Assembly (NCBI RefSeq): GCF_003611475.1
Contig: NZ_RAXT01000007.1
Coordinates: 1 to 64,000 of the forward strand
DNA from: Acinetobacter rongchengensis
GTDB taxonomy: Bacteria > Pseudomonadota > Gammaproteobacteria > Pseudomonadales > Moraxellaceae
Reading direction: 5' to 3'
DNA: 64,000 bases
This document shows positions 8,710 through 17,771 of the stretch, in pieces. The position numbers and the translations under genes are program-made. How positions within the stretch are numbered: position 1 is the first letter of the stretch; every line of letters begins with the position of its first letter. A model generated the notes under the pieces. It saw only the letters and a program-made list of their open reading frames with translations, was not told the DNA's origin and searched no databases.

Positions 8710-9302
8710 AACAGTTTCATAAATGCTTTCAAATGAGTCATTGTTTTGGATATAAAGCCTAAGCTAATCACCCAAAGTGTTATTTGTGAAGAGATTAATA
8801 TTGATTAAAAGAACCTATATCTCTAGCTGTCAACATATAAGCTCAATAAATTCCCTTTCTAAAGTTTGATTTTGTGTCACTTTATACAACATACAACTTA
8901 ATTTATTGCATAAACTATTGAAATAATTTACAAAAAATAAATAGAATAGATTGAAATATCAGTATCTACTCATATATCAAAATAATGCGAAGGTGAGTTA
9001 TTTGCAGTAAAAATTATTTGATTGCAATCTGAATTTAGAGGTATTTCCTTTTATTTGGGATTAAGCGGTTTTTATTCCAAGATAACTAGAGTAGTCACAA
9101 TCTTAGTATTGGTTAGAGCGATTTGTTTTACACTGTTCTTTAACGATTTTTGGCATTTTTACAGTAAAACTTCTTACCGCAAAAAATAGGCATCAAGTTA
9201 GATTTTTATAGACTTGTTTGGATTTTTATTTTATTAATATACTGAATTTTAATAATTTTATGTATTGTTCTGGAATATTTGAGATCAAAATAAACCATAA
9301 AA
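8710..9302. other. Intergenic stretch, nothing recognised
   Basis: This very AT-rich stretch of about 590 bases separates the lyase terminator from the tRNA gene. No ORF, palindrome or clear promoter could be supported. Confidence 0.5.
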
Positions 9303-9378
9303 TGGTGTGCCCTGCGGGACTCGAACCCACGTCGGTCGCTTAGGAGGCAACTGCTCTATCCAGTTAAGCTAAGGGCGC
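9303..9378 (-). tRNA. tRNA-Arg (anticodon CCT)
   Basis: This 76-nt tRNA reads on the minus strand and has an encoded CCA. The D stem is GCTT/GAGC, the anticodon stem GTTGC/GCGAC encloses the loop CTCCTAA (anticodon CCT), the variable loop has 4 nt, and the T stem is GTGGG/CCCGC. It decodes the rare AGG Arg codon. The acceptor stem GCGCCCT/AGGGCAC has a C-A mismatch at pair 2-71, which is unusual, but all other parts look functional. Confidence 0.92.
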
Positions 9379-9457
9379 AAAAGTGGAGCTAATGTAGCTG
9401 ATTTTATTCAAAAAAAATAGTTATTGTCGAAACAATAACTATTTAACAATAACTCTT

Positions 9458-10810
9458 TTATGCTTTTCTATACAGAATCTTGTATAGAACGAACATTAAT
9501 ACGATCCAGATTGGAATCATGATTACAGCACCGCTCAGACCCTGTGTCCACATGATGTAAAGCACTACAGCAATAAATCCAAGAACCAGATAGTTACTAA
9601 AAGGTGACCAAAGTGCAGGGAATAATGGTGTTTTCGCTTTGCCTTTCATCGCCTTCATAAATTGAAGATGGGTTAAGCTGATCATGGCCCAGTTCAATAC
9701 CAAAGCACCAACAACAATGTAAATTAAGTTGCTGAGTGCATCTTCTGGCACGAAATAGTTTAAAAGTACACAGCCAAAAATTAGCAATGCCGAAAACAAA
9801 ACTGCTGGAATCGGTACACCATTCTTATTGGTTTTACTGAATATTTTAGGCGCATTACCTTGTTGAGCTAAACCAAATAACATACGGCTATTGGCATACA
9901 TACCACTGTTATATACAGAAAGCGCTGCTGTTAAGATAATGAAATTGAGTAAATGTGCTGCCCAACCAATTCCCAATTGACTGAAAATCATAACAAATGG
10001 ACTTTTATCCAAGCCACCGAGGTGTAATTGATTCCAAGGCACAAGTGACAATAGAATTGTTAATGATCCCACATAGAAAATTAAAATTCGGAAAACAACT
10101 TGGTTGATTGCTTTAGGAATAGTTTTCTCTGGATTCTCCGCTTCAGCTGCTGCCATACCAATCAATTCAATGCCGCCAAAAGCAAACATTAAAAATGCAA
10201 GCATGTAAAACAGCCCATCAAAGCCATGTGGGAAAAATCCACCCTGTGTCCAAAGGTTGCTAAACGATGCTGTTGAACCTGCGTCGGCTGTTAATAATAG
10301 ATATAAGCCAAAAACAATCATTGAAACAACGGCTGCAACTTTGATTATAGATAACCAAAATTCTGATTCACCATAAAATTTAACATTGGCTAAATTAACT
10401 ACAGTGACAATCACAAAGAAAAATAGTACTGAAGCCCATGCTGGAATATGAGGCCACCAATAATTAATATATTTAGCGACAGCTGTTAACTCTGTCATTG
10501 CCACCAAGATATACAAAATCCAGTAATTCCAACCTGCCAAAAATCCGGGAAATTTCCCCCAATATTTATTGGCAAAATGGCTAAATGAACCTGCAACAGG
10601 CTCTTCAACAATCATTTCACCCAATTGACGCATAATTAAGAAAGCAATTAAACCGCCAATCGCATAACCTAAAATAATAGATGGACCTGCAGATTGTATG
10701 ACCTGTGCTGAACCTAAAAATAATCCTGTACCAATCGCGCCACCCATGGCTATCAATTGAATGTGTCTATTTTTAAGTCCACGATGTAATTGTGTAGACT
10801 CGTTGCTCAA
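9458..10810 (-). CDS. aroP: Aromatic amino acid permease (AroP/PheP type)
   Basis: This is a 450-residue APC-superfamily permease with about 12 membrane helices. The N-terminal stretch LKNRHIQLIAMGGAIGTGLFLG (12-33) contains the conserved first-helix binding motif GAIGTG. GQLGEMIVEEP-like wording, GWNYWILYILVAMTELTAV and GLAQQGNAPKIFSK match E. coli AroP and PheP closely, over full length. The protein takes up Phe, Tyr and/or Trp with protons across the inner membrane. The gene stands alone, between tRNA-Arg and the divergent prpF-like gene. AroP, PheP or a single-substrate relative cannot be separated by eye, so the symbol is the best family match. Confidence 0.8.
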   Translation of the reverse strand: MSNESTQLHRGLKNRHIQLIAMGGAIGTGLFLGSAQVIQSAGPSIILGYAIGGLIAFLIMRQLGEMIVEEPVAGSFSHFANKYWGKFPGFLAGWNYWILYILVAMTELTAVAKYINYWWPHIPAWASVLFFFVIVTVVNLANVKFYGESEFWLSIIKVAAVVSMIVFGLYLLLTADAGSTASFSNLWTQGGFFPHGFDGLFYMLAFLMFAFGGIELIGMAAAEAENPEKTIPKAINQVVFRILIFYVGSLTILLSLVPWNQLHLGGLDKSPFVMIFSQLGIGWAAHLLNFIILTAALSVYNSGMYANSRMLFGLAQQGNAPKIFSKTNKNGVPIPAVLFSALLIFGCVLLNYFVPEDALSNLIYIVVGALVLNWAMISLTHLQFMKAMKGKAKTPLFPALWSPFSNYLVLGFIAVVLYIMWTQGLSGAVIMIPIWIVLMFVLYKILYRKA

Positions 10811-11126
10811 TTTTTCCAGCTCTATTTATTCGAATTTAATCATTGTAATTGATTGGTAACAGTAAACCTAGTAGACGAGAGATTTATGTAAGCGAACTGT
10901 AAAGTCAAAAAAAAGATTATTGAATAATCTATTTCATTTTCAATAAAATAAATTATTTATTATTGTTTAAATTTTAAATCAAACTGAACAATATTTAGCC
11001 TCAATATAAAAATATTTAAGACTTAAGTGCATCAATCGATATTTTTGTTGAAAAAAAGGGTAGTATAAAACTGAATGATGGTTCATTATTTGGTTGCAAC
11101 AATGATAAACGAAAGGAATGTATAAG
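10811..11126. other. Divergent promoter region between aroP and the prpF-like gene
   Basis: About 310 AT-rich bases must hold both promoters. No convincing palindrome or -35/-10 pair was recognised. The prpF-like gene's ribosome site AAAGGA is at 11112-11117. Confidence 0.45.
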
Positions 11127-12314
11127 ATGAGTTTTGCACCACAGATCAAAATCCCTGCAACGTATATGCGCGGTGGTACAAGTAAAGGTGTCTTTTTTAA
11201 AATAGATGACTTACCAGAACGTGCACAAATTGCAGGTGTTGCGAGAGATCAATTATTGCTTCGTGTGATTGGTAGTCCAGATCCTTATGGGAAGCAAATT
11301 GATGGGATGGGTGGTGCAACTTCAAGTACCAGTAAAACTGTTCTTTTGGCCAAAAGTACTCAACCAAACCATGATGTCGATTATCTTTTTGGACAAGTTT
11401 CAATTGATAAAGCATTTGTAGATTGGAGTGGTAATTGCGGCAATTTAACCGCAGCGGTGGGATCATTTGCGATTAGCAATGGGTTGGTTGCTCAAGACCG
11501 TATTCCTGAAAATGGTCTTTGCACTGTTCGAATTTGGCAAGCTAATATTAAAAAAACCATCATTGCACATGTTCCAATAACCAATGGGCAAGTACAAGAA
11601 ACAGGTGATTTTGAATTAGATGGTGTAACTTTTCCTGCCGCTGAAGTTCAAATTGAGTTTTTAGATCCTGCTGATGATGGTGAAGACGGTGGGGCAATCT
11701 TCCCAACAGGTCATGTTACTGACACACTTGATGTGCCTGAAATTGGAAGTTTTCAAGTGACATTGATCAATGCAGGTATTCCTACAATTTTCTTAAATGC
11801 AGAAGATATTGGTTACCAAGGTACTGAATTACAAGATGATATAAATAATGATAATGCTGCACTGGCACGTTTTGAAAAAATTCGTGCTTACGGTGCTGTA
11901 AAAATGGGACTGATTCAAGACATAAGTGAAGCAGCGAATCGCCAACATACCCCTAAAATTGCATTTGTAGCAAAACCGAAAGCATATACGTCTTCAAGTG
12001 GTAAATTAGTGAATGAGAATGATGCTGATTTATTGGTTCGAGCATTATCAATGGGTAAATTGCATCATGCCATGATGGGAACAGCGGCCGTTGCAATTGG
12101 TACTGCAGCAGCGATTCCAAATACTTTGGTCAACCTTGCAGCAGGTGGCGGAGAACGAGAAGCGGTACGATTTGGACATCCATCAGGGACATTAAGAGTG
12201 GGTGCACAGGCCTTGAATGAAAATGGTCAATGGGTGGTTAAAAAAGCCATTATGAGTCGTAGTGCAAGAGTTCTTATGGAAGGTTGGATTCGGGTTCCGG
12301 CAGATAGTTTCTAG
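11127..12314 (+). CDS. prpF: PrpF-family isomerase (2-methylaconitate cis-trans isomerase-like)
   Basis: This is a 395-residue protein of the PrpF family, which has a diaminopimelate-epimerase fold and shifts double bonds in tricarboxylates. Seen near the N-terminus are ATYMRGGTSKGVFF, GSPDPYGKQIDGMGGATSSTSK and DWSGNCGN, which holds a candidate catalytic Cys; GHPSGTLRVGA lies near the C-terminus. PrpF normally works with AcnD in the methylcitrate cycle, but no prpB, prpC or acnD is near, so this stand-alone copy may have another role, such as aconitate or oxalomesaconate isomerisation. An ATG at 11118 is also in frame, but it abuts the AAAGGA ribosome site; the ATG at 11127 is spaced 9 bases from it and is preferred. 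Confidence 0.78.
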   Translation: MSFAPQIKIPATYMRGGTSKGVFFKIDDLPERAQIAGVARDQLLLRVIGSPDPYGKQIDGMGGATSSTSKTVLLAKSTQPNHDVDYLFGQVSIDKAFVDWSGNCGNLTAAVGSFAISNGLVAQDRIPENGLCTVRIWQANIKKTIIAHVPITNGQVQETGDFELDGVTFPAAEVQIEFLDPADDGEDGGAIFPTGHVTDTLDVPEIGSFQVTLINAGIPTIFLNAEDIGYQGTELQDDINNDNAALARFEKIRAYGAVKMGLIQDISEAANRQHTPKIAFVAKPKAYTSSSGKLVNENDADLLVRALSMGKLHHAMMGTAAVAIGTAAAIPNTLVNLAAGGGEREAVRFGHPSGTLRVGAQALNENGQWVVKKAIMSRSARVLMEGWIRVPADSF

Positions 12315-12878
12315 TCGTTATCACATTGAGTATTTTGAAATTTTTCAATGATTAAGAAGCGGTATGTTATCTATTAAAAACAAAGTTTCAGCTTTGCTGT
12401 TCGCTGAAAACTGTTGTTGTTGTAAATAAAGATGTATTACCAATTGTCGTTCGTATTGAAGTACACATTCTTAGAAAATTTAAGCTTTGCATTTGAAAGG
12501 TTTAAATTAATGTGAATTTCATCATGTTATGTATTATTTTTGCTTAATGTATGGCAGAATGCGTTCAAATTTACGGTTGAATCGTTGATAAGTCAGTCAT
12601 TTCAAGTTTAAAAGCCTAAAAATGCTTCTGAGCTCAATTTGACCTGTCATTTCATTAAGCACGTAATTGATGCCTTATTTTTGGATAATAATTTTTAATA
12701 TCAATGGTTTAAGATATTAAGTCCTATTCTAAAATCTGCATCCTGCTATACTGATTTTAAATTTAACTTTATTAGAATAAAAATGTTAACCCAGGGTTAA
12801 TTTTTAATTATTGAGTTCATTGATCATTCAATCTGAAAGATGGATTAGGTTCAAAGTGTTATGAGTTTGAGGTAGTCT
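12315..12878. other. Intergenic stretch between prpF-like and GGDEF-like genes
   Basis: No gene is seen in about 560 bases. It holds a possible terminator hairpin at 12384-12412 and the compact palindrome TTAACCC-A-GGGTTAA at 12786-12800. The palindrome lies about 80 bases before the GGDEF-like gene and could be a repressor site. Confidence 0.45.
12384..12412 (+). terminator. Possible terminator after the prpF-like gene
   Basis: The arms AGTTTCAGC and GCTGAAAACT enclose a 10-base loop, followed by a T/G-rich stretch rather than a clean T-run. It lies 70 bases beyond the stop. Confidence 0.4.
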
Positions 12879-13829
12879 ATGGAAGCGGAATATATAAAAA
12901 TCAAACAAGCTATTGATAATATGGATGTGATTGATTTTTTAAAGCAATCAGACAAATTGTATTTGGTTTCTTTTATTTCCCAATTTCCGTTGCCGATTGC
13001 TATTTTTGATAAAAATGCTCGCTTTTTAGGTGTAAATCAAAAATTTTCAGATATTTATGAAAGTGATGCTTTGTACCTTTTTGACAAATTATTAAATACA
13101 TTTTCTTCTGTTGTACATGCTCAATTTCAAGAAGCATTAGCTGCCTTTGAACAGAATGAGAGTTATTCTGAACAGGTTTTTTATGTTAAAGGAAAGTTCT
13201 ATCTTTCCTATTTTAAACCGATGCGTGATCAAAACAATCATGTAGAAATGGTGATGTTGGTCTGTTCAGATGTTACTCGATTAAAACGTCGTGAAAATGT
13301 TTTGTTATTCAACAATAAAAAGTTACATGATCATCTGTATTTGGATTTTGTGACTGGATTACAAAATAAAATGGCGTTTGATCATTATATTAATGAGTTA
13401 TTTCAGAAAAAAAATAAAGAACATTATTCTTTTTTAAAAATTGATTTGGATGATTTCAAGCGCTTCAATCAGTTACATAGTTATACCAGTGGAGATCAAG
13501 TACTTTCGCAATTGGGGGAACTATTCAATGAAACGATTGCTTATACAGAAGCTAAAATTTTTCGATTAAATTCAGCAAGTTTTGTTGTTGTGATCACTAG
13601 TCTTACAGAGTGGGCAGCAATCACACTTGCGGAAAGATTAAAATTTACCATTGCAGATCAGCAAATTATATTTGGAAAAGCTGATGAGTATTTAACAGCA
13701 TCAATCGGGATTTATCATTTAAATCAATTGGATAATGTAGTTAGCTTTGATATTTTACAAAAACTGGATGAAGCGGTACGCTCTGCGAAAGAACAGGGTA
13801 AGAACGGACTGTATGTATTAAAAGATTAA
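12879..13829 (+). CDS. PAS domain protein with degenerate GGDEF domain
   Basis: This is a 316-residue cytoplasmic protein. Residues about 27-135 form a PAS-like sensor (FPLPIAIFDKNARFLGVNQKF and later MVMLVCSDVTRLK). Residues about 150-314 form a diguanylate-cyclase-type domain, with DFVTGLQNKMAFD (156-168), the metal-binding stretch LKIDLDDFKRFN (186-197) and ASIGIY (274-279). The signature loop, however, reads NSASF at 231-235 where GGDEF or GGEEF is needed. The residues that hold GTP and do catalysis are thus lost, so cyclic-di-GMP synthesis is unlikely. A role as a sensor or nucleotide-binding adaptor is more probable. It is a single gene with no close neighbour. PAS assignment is less certain than the GGDEF-like fold. 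Confidence 0.75.
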   Translation: MEAEYIKIKQAIDNMDVIDFLKQSDKLYLVSFISQFPLPIAIFDKNARFLGVNQKFSDIYESDALYLFDKLLNTFSSVVHAQFQEALAAFEQNESYSEQVFYVKGKFYLSYFKPMRDQNNHVEMVMLVCSDVTRLKRRENVLLFNNKKLHDHLYLDFVTGLQNKMAFDHYINELFQKKNKEHYSFLKIDLDDFKRFNQLHSYTSGDQVLSQLGELFNETIAYTEAKIFRLNSASFVVVITSLTEWAAITLAERLKFTIADQQIIFGKADEYLTASIGIYHLNQLDNVVSFDILQKLDEAVRSAKEQGKNGLYVLKD

Positions 13830-14280
13830 GTCATGATCCAACTCAATTATATTGAATAGATAGGCAATAAATACATTACTTTTTATTATATGTTTATCAA
13901 GAGATTCCCTCTGCTCATAAAGAATTGAATTAATTCATGTTTAAAAAAGCCAGTGGCTAAATGGTTCTCGCTTTTACTTTATTTTCTTTCACATTCAATT
14001 ATTAAAGTATACACATCAGTTAGAGATCTGGATGGCATGGTTAAATGAGTTGTTGGTTTAATTCGAGCCAACTTGAAAGTCCTTCTAAATTGTCTAATAA
14101 AAATTTTAAAATGGATACCTTGATTTACATTGAGTAGAGTGAAGCATTGCTGTTGCTTTGGAATTAAGGGGTGTGAATTATGATGACTCATAGTAGAATG
14201 TTCACACTCATCAAATATACCAATTTATCTAGAATTCATTTTTCATTGGATGCTAGAAATTCGTACAAATCGAGGCGGAT
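13830..14280. other. Intergenic stretch before ispA
   Basis: About 450 AT-rich bases. A 70-codon minus-strand frame (13979-14191) has no recognisable features and is not called. No clear terminator or promoter was found; the ispA ribosome site GAGG is at about 14271-14274. Confidence 0.45.
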
Positions 14281-15192
14281 GTGACTTCTATTCCAAATGT
14301 AAACGCAGAAATTTTAAAACGTGCTCAACAGCAAATTCAGCAAGATTTACAAACAGCTTTGGATGCCTTTTCATTACCAGAACCTTTGAAATCTGCTGTT
14401 CATCATACGGTGATGCTGGGAGGTAAACGAGTTCGACCTGCTTTATGTTACGCCACTTCACATTTAAAAAACGATAATCCAAATTTTGCAGCAGTACGTC
14501 GAGCTGCTGTGGCTATTGAGTTTATTCATTGTTATTCACTAGCACATGATGATTTACCGTGTATGGATAATGACTTATTGCGCCGTGGACAACCAACCTG
14601 TCATGTTGCATATGGCGAAGATACTGCATTACTCGCGGGTGATATTCTTCAGTCAATGGCCTTTGAAGTTTTAGGTAGTCGCCTATTTGATCAAGGGCAA
14701 TCTGTTGATCAAGCGGTTATATTAAAACAAATGCAGATTTTGGCAACCGCAAGCTCTAAAATGGTATGTGGTCAAGTTCTAGATTTACAAGCCGAAGGGA
14801 AGCATGTTGACCAAGAACACTTGGAAAATATTCACCGTAATAAAACAGGTGCGCTCATTCAGGCTGCCATCATGATGGCTGCAGTAACGATTTTTGCGGG
14901 GACTGATCAAGCGATTCCCCAATTGAGACAATATGGGCAAGCAATCGGCCTTGCTTTCCAAGTTCAAGATGATATTTTGGATGTGATTTCAGACACTGAG
15001 TCTTTAGGTAAAACTGCGGGTAAAGATGAACAAGTAGACAAGTCTACTTATCCTGCGTTGATGGGTTTAGAGAATGCCAAAATTTATGCGCAAGAATTGC
15101 ATGATCAAGCGTTTAGTGCTTTGGAATATTTTGGTGATCATGCTCAAGAGTTAAATCAGATCTCGCAGTTTTTATTGGCTCGTCAAAATTAA
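14281..15192 (+). CDS. ispA: Farnesyl diphosphate synthase (short-chain trans-prenyltransferase)
   Basis: This 303-residue enzyme condenses isopentenyl diphosphate with dimethylallyl and geranyl diphosphates to give C15 farnesyl diphosphate, the precursor for quinone side chains and undecaprenyl carriers. The first Asp-rich motif DDLPCMD is at residues 90-96, with the two extra residues typical of bacterial FPP synthases. The second is DDILD in QVQDDILDVISD near residue 233. GGKRVRPAL near 48-56 binds IPP. The start is GTG at 14281, after the GAGG site. It is monocistronic here, not linked to dxs or xseB. The longer-chain homologue ispB lies at 44323-45306, giving two successive steps in one window. 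Confidence 0.93.
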   Translation: MTSIPNVNAEILKRAQQQIQQDLQTALDAFSLPEPLKSAVHHTVMLGGKRVRPALCYATSHLKNDNPNFAAVRRAAVAIEFIHCYSLAHDDLPCMDNDLLRRGQPTCHVAYGEDTALLAGDILQSMAFEVLGSRLFDQGQSVDQAVILKQMQILATASSKMVCGQVLDLQAEGKHVDQEHLENIHRNKTGALIQAAIMMAAVTIFAGTDQAIPQLRQYGQAIGLAFQVQDDILDVISDTESLGKTAGKDEQVDKSTYPALMGLENAKIYAQELHDQAFSALEYFGDHAQELNQISQFLLARQN

Positions 15193-15287
15193 TCAGACCA
15201 TGACTTTTAGTTTTTAAATCAATTGGACAGTTGTTGTTTGGTTTAGAAATCTTGAGATGCTAAAGTGTCAGTAGAAAAGTTGAAGTC

Positions 15288-15315
15288 AAAAAATAGGCAA
15301 CTCAAAAGTTGCCTA
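15288..15315 (-). terminator. Terminator of the nfeD/SPFH operon (possibly bidirectional)
   Basis: The 9-bp arms TAGGCAACT and AGTTGCCTA enclose a CAAA loop. On the minus strand the stem is followed by a T-run, fitting the end of the SPFH gene at 15341. It could also stop ispA transcripts from the other side. Confidence 0.8.
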
Positions 15316-15340
15316 ATTCATATGAAAATGAACAATTAGG

Positions 15341-16195
15341 TTAGTTATTTCTACCCATCACCCCACGAATAGTGTTCATGATATCTGCTGGAAGAACCAC
15401 TGTTTTTGCATTATTCGATTTAGACATATCCTGCATAGCCTTGACATATTGCTCACCAAGTAAGTAAGCAACAGGGACTTCTTTATCTCCAACAGCTGCT
15501 GTGACCATTTCAATGGCTTTTTGTGAAGCTTCTGCAAGTACAACCTGTGCTTCTGCATCACGACGTGAAGCTTCTAAGCGACCATCAGCTTCTAAAATAG
15601 CGGCTTGCTTTTCACCATCTGCTCTAGTCACAGTTGCGCGACGCTGACGTTCAGCTGCAGCTTGAGCTTCCATCGCTGCTTGCATTGTACTTGAGGGTTG
15701 AATATCTTGAATTTCAACAGTTTTAAGGGTAATTCCCCAGTCAGAAATATCATCCGAAATAGCCGCTTTTAGCTTGGCTTTAATGTGGTCACGAGAGGAC
15801 AATGCATCATCTAGATCCATTTCACCGACAATCGAACGCAGTGAAGTTTGCACTAGATTTTGGATTGCCCAAGTATAGTTTTCAATACCATAGACTGCTT
15901 TTTCAGGCGTCGTTAAGTTAATATATGCCACAGCATTCATAACCAAAACAGCATTATCACGAGTAATGACTTCTTGAGAAGGTATATCCAATACAATATC
16001 TTTGGTCGTAACTTTATATGCAACTTCGTCTACATAAGGAATAACAAAGTTAAGTCCTGGATTGAGTGTTGAATGGTATTTACCAAGACGTTGTACGATC
16101 CATTTATAACCTTGCGGAACAATGCGAACGCCTTTGAAAATCGTGACAGCAACAAATGCAAAAATTGCTAAAACAACAATAGAACCAAATCCCAT
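15341..16195 (-). CDS. qmcA: SPFH/band 7 membrane protease-scaffold protein (QmcA/stomatin-like)
   Basis: This is a 284-residue stomatin/prohibitin-family protein. A single N-terminal membrane helix (about 3-20) precedes VPQGYKWIVQRLGKYHSTLNPGL, the start of the band 7 domain. A long Ala/Glu/Arg-rich helix with AMEAQAAAERQRRATVTRADGEKQAAI (about 170-196) drives oligomerisation. E. coli QmcA is anchored facing the periplasm and is linked to FtsH-HflKC quality control. The gene follows an NfeD gene by 20 bases on the same strand, the classic pairing of SPFH proteins with NfeD. It ends in a good terminator. The exact partner proteins cannot be read from sequence. Confidence 0.88.
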   Translation of the reverse strand: MGFGSIVVLAIFAFVAVTIFKGVRIVPQGYKWIVQRLGKYHSTLNPGLNFVIPYVDEVAYKVTTKDIVLDIPSQEVITRDNAVLVMNAVAYINLTTPEKAVYGIENYTWAIQNLVQTSLRSIVGEMDLDDALSSRDHIKAKLKAAISDDISDWGITLKTVEIQDIQPSSTMQAAMEAQAAAERQRRATVTRADGEKQAAILEADGRLEASRRDAEAQVVLAEASQKAIEMVTAAVGDKEVPVAYLLGEQYVKAMQDMSKSNNAKTVVLPADIMNTIRGVMGRNN

Positions 16196-16215
16196 TTATT
16201 TTTCCTCTTTGTTCT

Positions 16216-16683
16216 TTATGATGATATTGATGAATAAGGCTGTACAACGAGGTCATTACCCAAAATATCAGTCACTCTTACTCGATCACCAACTTGTACA
16301 GGTGATAATGTACGGCAATTCCACTCATCGGAACCCAAAACAGGCATAGGAAAGCGAACGCGAATCTGATCGTGCGACAGTCCGATTTGAATGACCATCC
16401 CAGTTTGTCCAATGGTCGCTTCACGAGGTAAACCCGCTTTGGTTTTATCAACAGACAATGGTTTGATGAATTTAAACCAAGCCACAGTACAAATGATCGA
16501 AAGAATAATCCAACTGATGATTTGTAAGGTGAAACTCATGCTTGGAAAAAGCCACAATAAAATGCTGACCACGACAGCGGCTATGCCAAACCATAATGCA
16601 GCAAATGCAGGTAAAATTAGTTCAGATAAGATCAGCAAAATGCCTAAGACAAACCAATGCCACGGTTCAAAAACAAAGTTCAT
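16216..16683 (-). CDS. NfeD-family membrane protein
   Basis: This is a 155-residue short NfeD protein of the YbbK/NfeD1b type, without the ClpP-like protease domain. Three to four N-terminal helices span about 8-75 (LGILLILSELILPAFAALWFG and following). A soluble OB-fold follows (about 85-150), with GLPREATIGQTGMV and DEWNCRTLSPVQVGDRVRVTDILG. Such proteins bind the band 7 protein encoded beside them, here the gene 20 bases downstream. The start ATG at 16683 is preceded by a 34-bp palindrome that would lie in the leader or promoter. The role is membrane microdomain or quality control, by family knowledge only. Confidence 0.88.
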   Translation of the reverse strand: MNFVFEPWHWFVLGILLILSELILPAFAALWFGIAAVVVSILLWLFPSMSFTLQIISWIILSIICTVAWFKFIKPLSVDKTKAGLPREATIGQTGMVIQIGLSHDQIRVRFPMPVLGSDEWNCRTLSPVQVGDRVRVTDILGNDLVVQPYSSISS

Positions 16684-16703
16684 ACATCTACTCTAGTGAT
16701 TAT

Positions 16704-16737
16704 CATTGATATAGATGACGCATCATCTACATCAATG
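16704..16737. repeat. 34-bp near-perfect palindrome before nfeD
   Basis: The layout is CATTGAT-A-TAGATGA-CGCA-TCATCTA-C-ATCAATG, with one mismatched pair. It begins about 20 bases upstream of the nfeD ATG (minus strand) and lies between the patatin and nfeD genes. It could be an operator, a 5'-leader hairpin, or a terminator of the patatin gene; no T-run follows on either strand. Confidence 0.7.
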
Positions 16738-16794
16738 TAGCAGATCATTTTAAAACTGCATATAAAAACTTGATTATTCTTATTTAAACCGCGT

Positions 16795-17712
16795 TTAGAA
16801 TTTAGCTCGAGGCGCTGGTTTTAAAGCCGCAGGCGATTTTTTAAAGTTTGTAATCGCTGCTTGAATTGCAGTAATTTTGAGTTGAGCTGCTTTTTCACCT
16901 TCTAAAATGGCTTGATTGCTAGACTTCAAATCTAAAGTACCTAAATTCCCGACTTTAGGCTGAATCACGACATTTGCTTGACTCAACTCTTGATTGATAC
17001 TTTGTTGCCCCATAATGTTAATGGTTTGATCTAATAAACCCCACATATTCATAGGTTGATTACCACTTGGGCGGGCAGAAATATCGACTGCAATCACAAT
17101 GTCTGCGCCCATATCACGTGCGGTTTGCACTGGAATTGGACTGACTAAACCACCATCTACATATTTGGTTTTTCCAATCGTCGTAGGCACAAAAACATTG
17201 GGAATACTACAAGATGCACGTACTGCCTGACCTGCATTTCCTTTGATAAATTCAGCTTTTTTGCCATTGTCTAAACGAGTTGCTACAGCAGCAAAACGAA
17301 TAGGGAATTGTTCAATGGATTTATTGGCAACATTACGATTGATAAAGTCTTGCAGTTTCTGACCTAAAACAATGCCTTGACTGTTTAAGGTTAAATCACG
17401 TAAATCAGACTCTTTCAGTTGTTGTGCAATTTGCTGCATTTGATAAGGCGACTTTCCACTCGCATAAATACTACCAACGAAACTACCTGCACTGGTACCT
17501 GTGACAATTTTAGGTTTAATCCCGTGTGATTCTAAAACTTTAAGCACGCCAATATGTGCAAAACCTTTAGCACCACCACCGCCTAATGCAATTGCAACAA
17601 CAGGTTCACGTGCCTTAATGGCAGTTGTTTGAGTCGGAGTTTTTGTGGTCTTGTCACAACCAACTAGGGCTAGACCCAATAAGCCTATAAATCCAAGTTG
17701 TTTAAAACGCAT
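16795..17712 (-). CDS. Patatin-like phospholipase, lipoprotein
   Basis: This is a 305-residue protein with a lipoprotein signal (lipobox LVGC, Cys19) and a patatin domain at about 38-235. The oxyanion loop is GGGGAKGFAHIG (44-55). The nucleophile elbow GTSAG (72-76) gives Ser74. The second half of the Ser-Asp dyad is Asp in YVDGGLVSP. It belongs to the RssA-like group of bacterial patatins, which hydrolyse acyl esters of phospholipids. Most relatives are cytoplasmic, so the lipobox suggests an envelope-anchored version. The next gene upstream encodes a phospholipid acyltransferase on the same strand about 60 bases away, suggesting joint lipid turnover. The substrate is unknown. Confidence 0.85.
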   Translation of the reverse strand: MRFKQLGFIGLLGLALVGCDKTTKTPTQTTAIKAREPVVAIALGGGGAKGFAHIGVLKVLESHGIKPKIVTGTSAGSFVGSIYASGKSPYQMQQIAQQLKESDLRDLTLNSQGIVLGQKLQDFINRNVANKSIEQFPIRFAAVATRLDNGKKAEFIKGNAGQAVRASCSIPNVFVPTTIGKTKYVDGGLVSPIPVQTARDMGADIVIAVDISARPSGNQPMNMWGLLDQTINIMGQQSINQELSQANVVIQPKVGNLGTLDLKSSNQAILEGEKAAQLKITAIQAAITNFKKSPAALKPAPRAKF

Positions 17713-17771
17713 ACTGTATTACTTTTGATCAGAAAATATGGGCACATCTCAACAGATTACATGATTTTTTT

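Noticed and set aside
13979..14191. 70-codon minus-strand frame before ispA
   Set aside because: No ribosome site, odd composition and no recognisable domain. Likely chance in AT-rich intergenic DNA.
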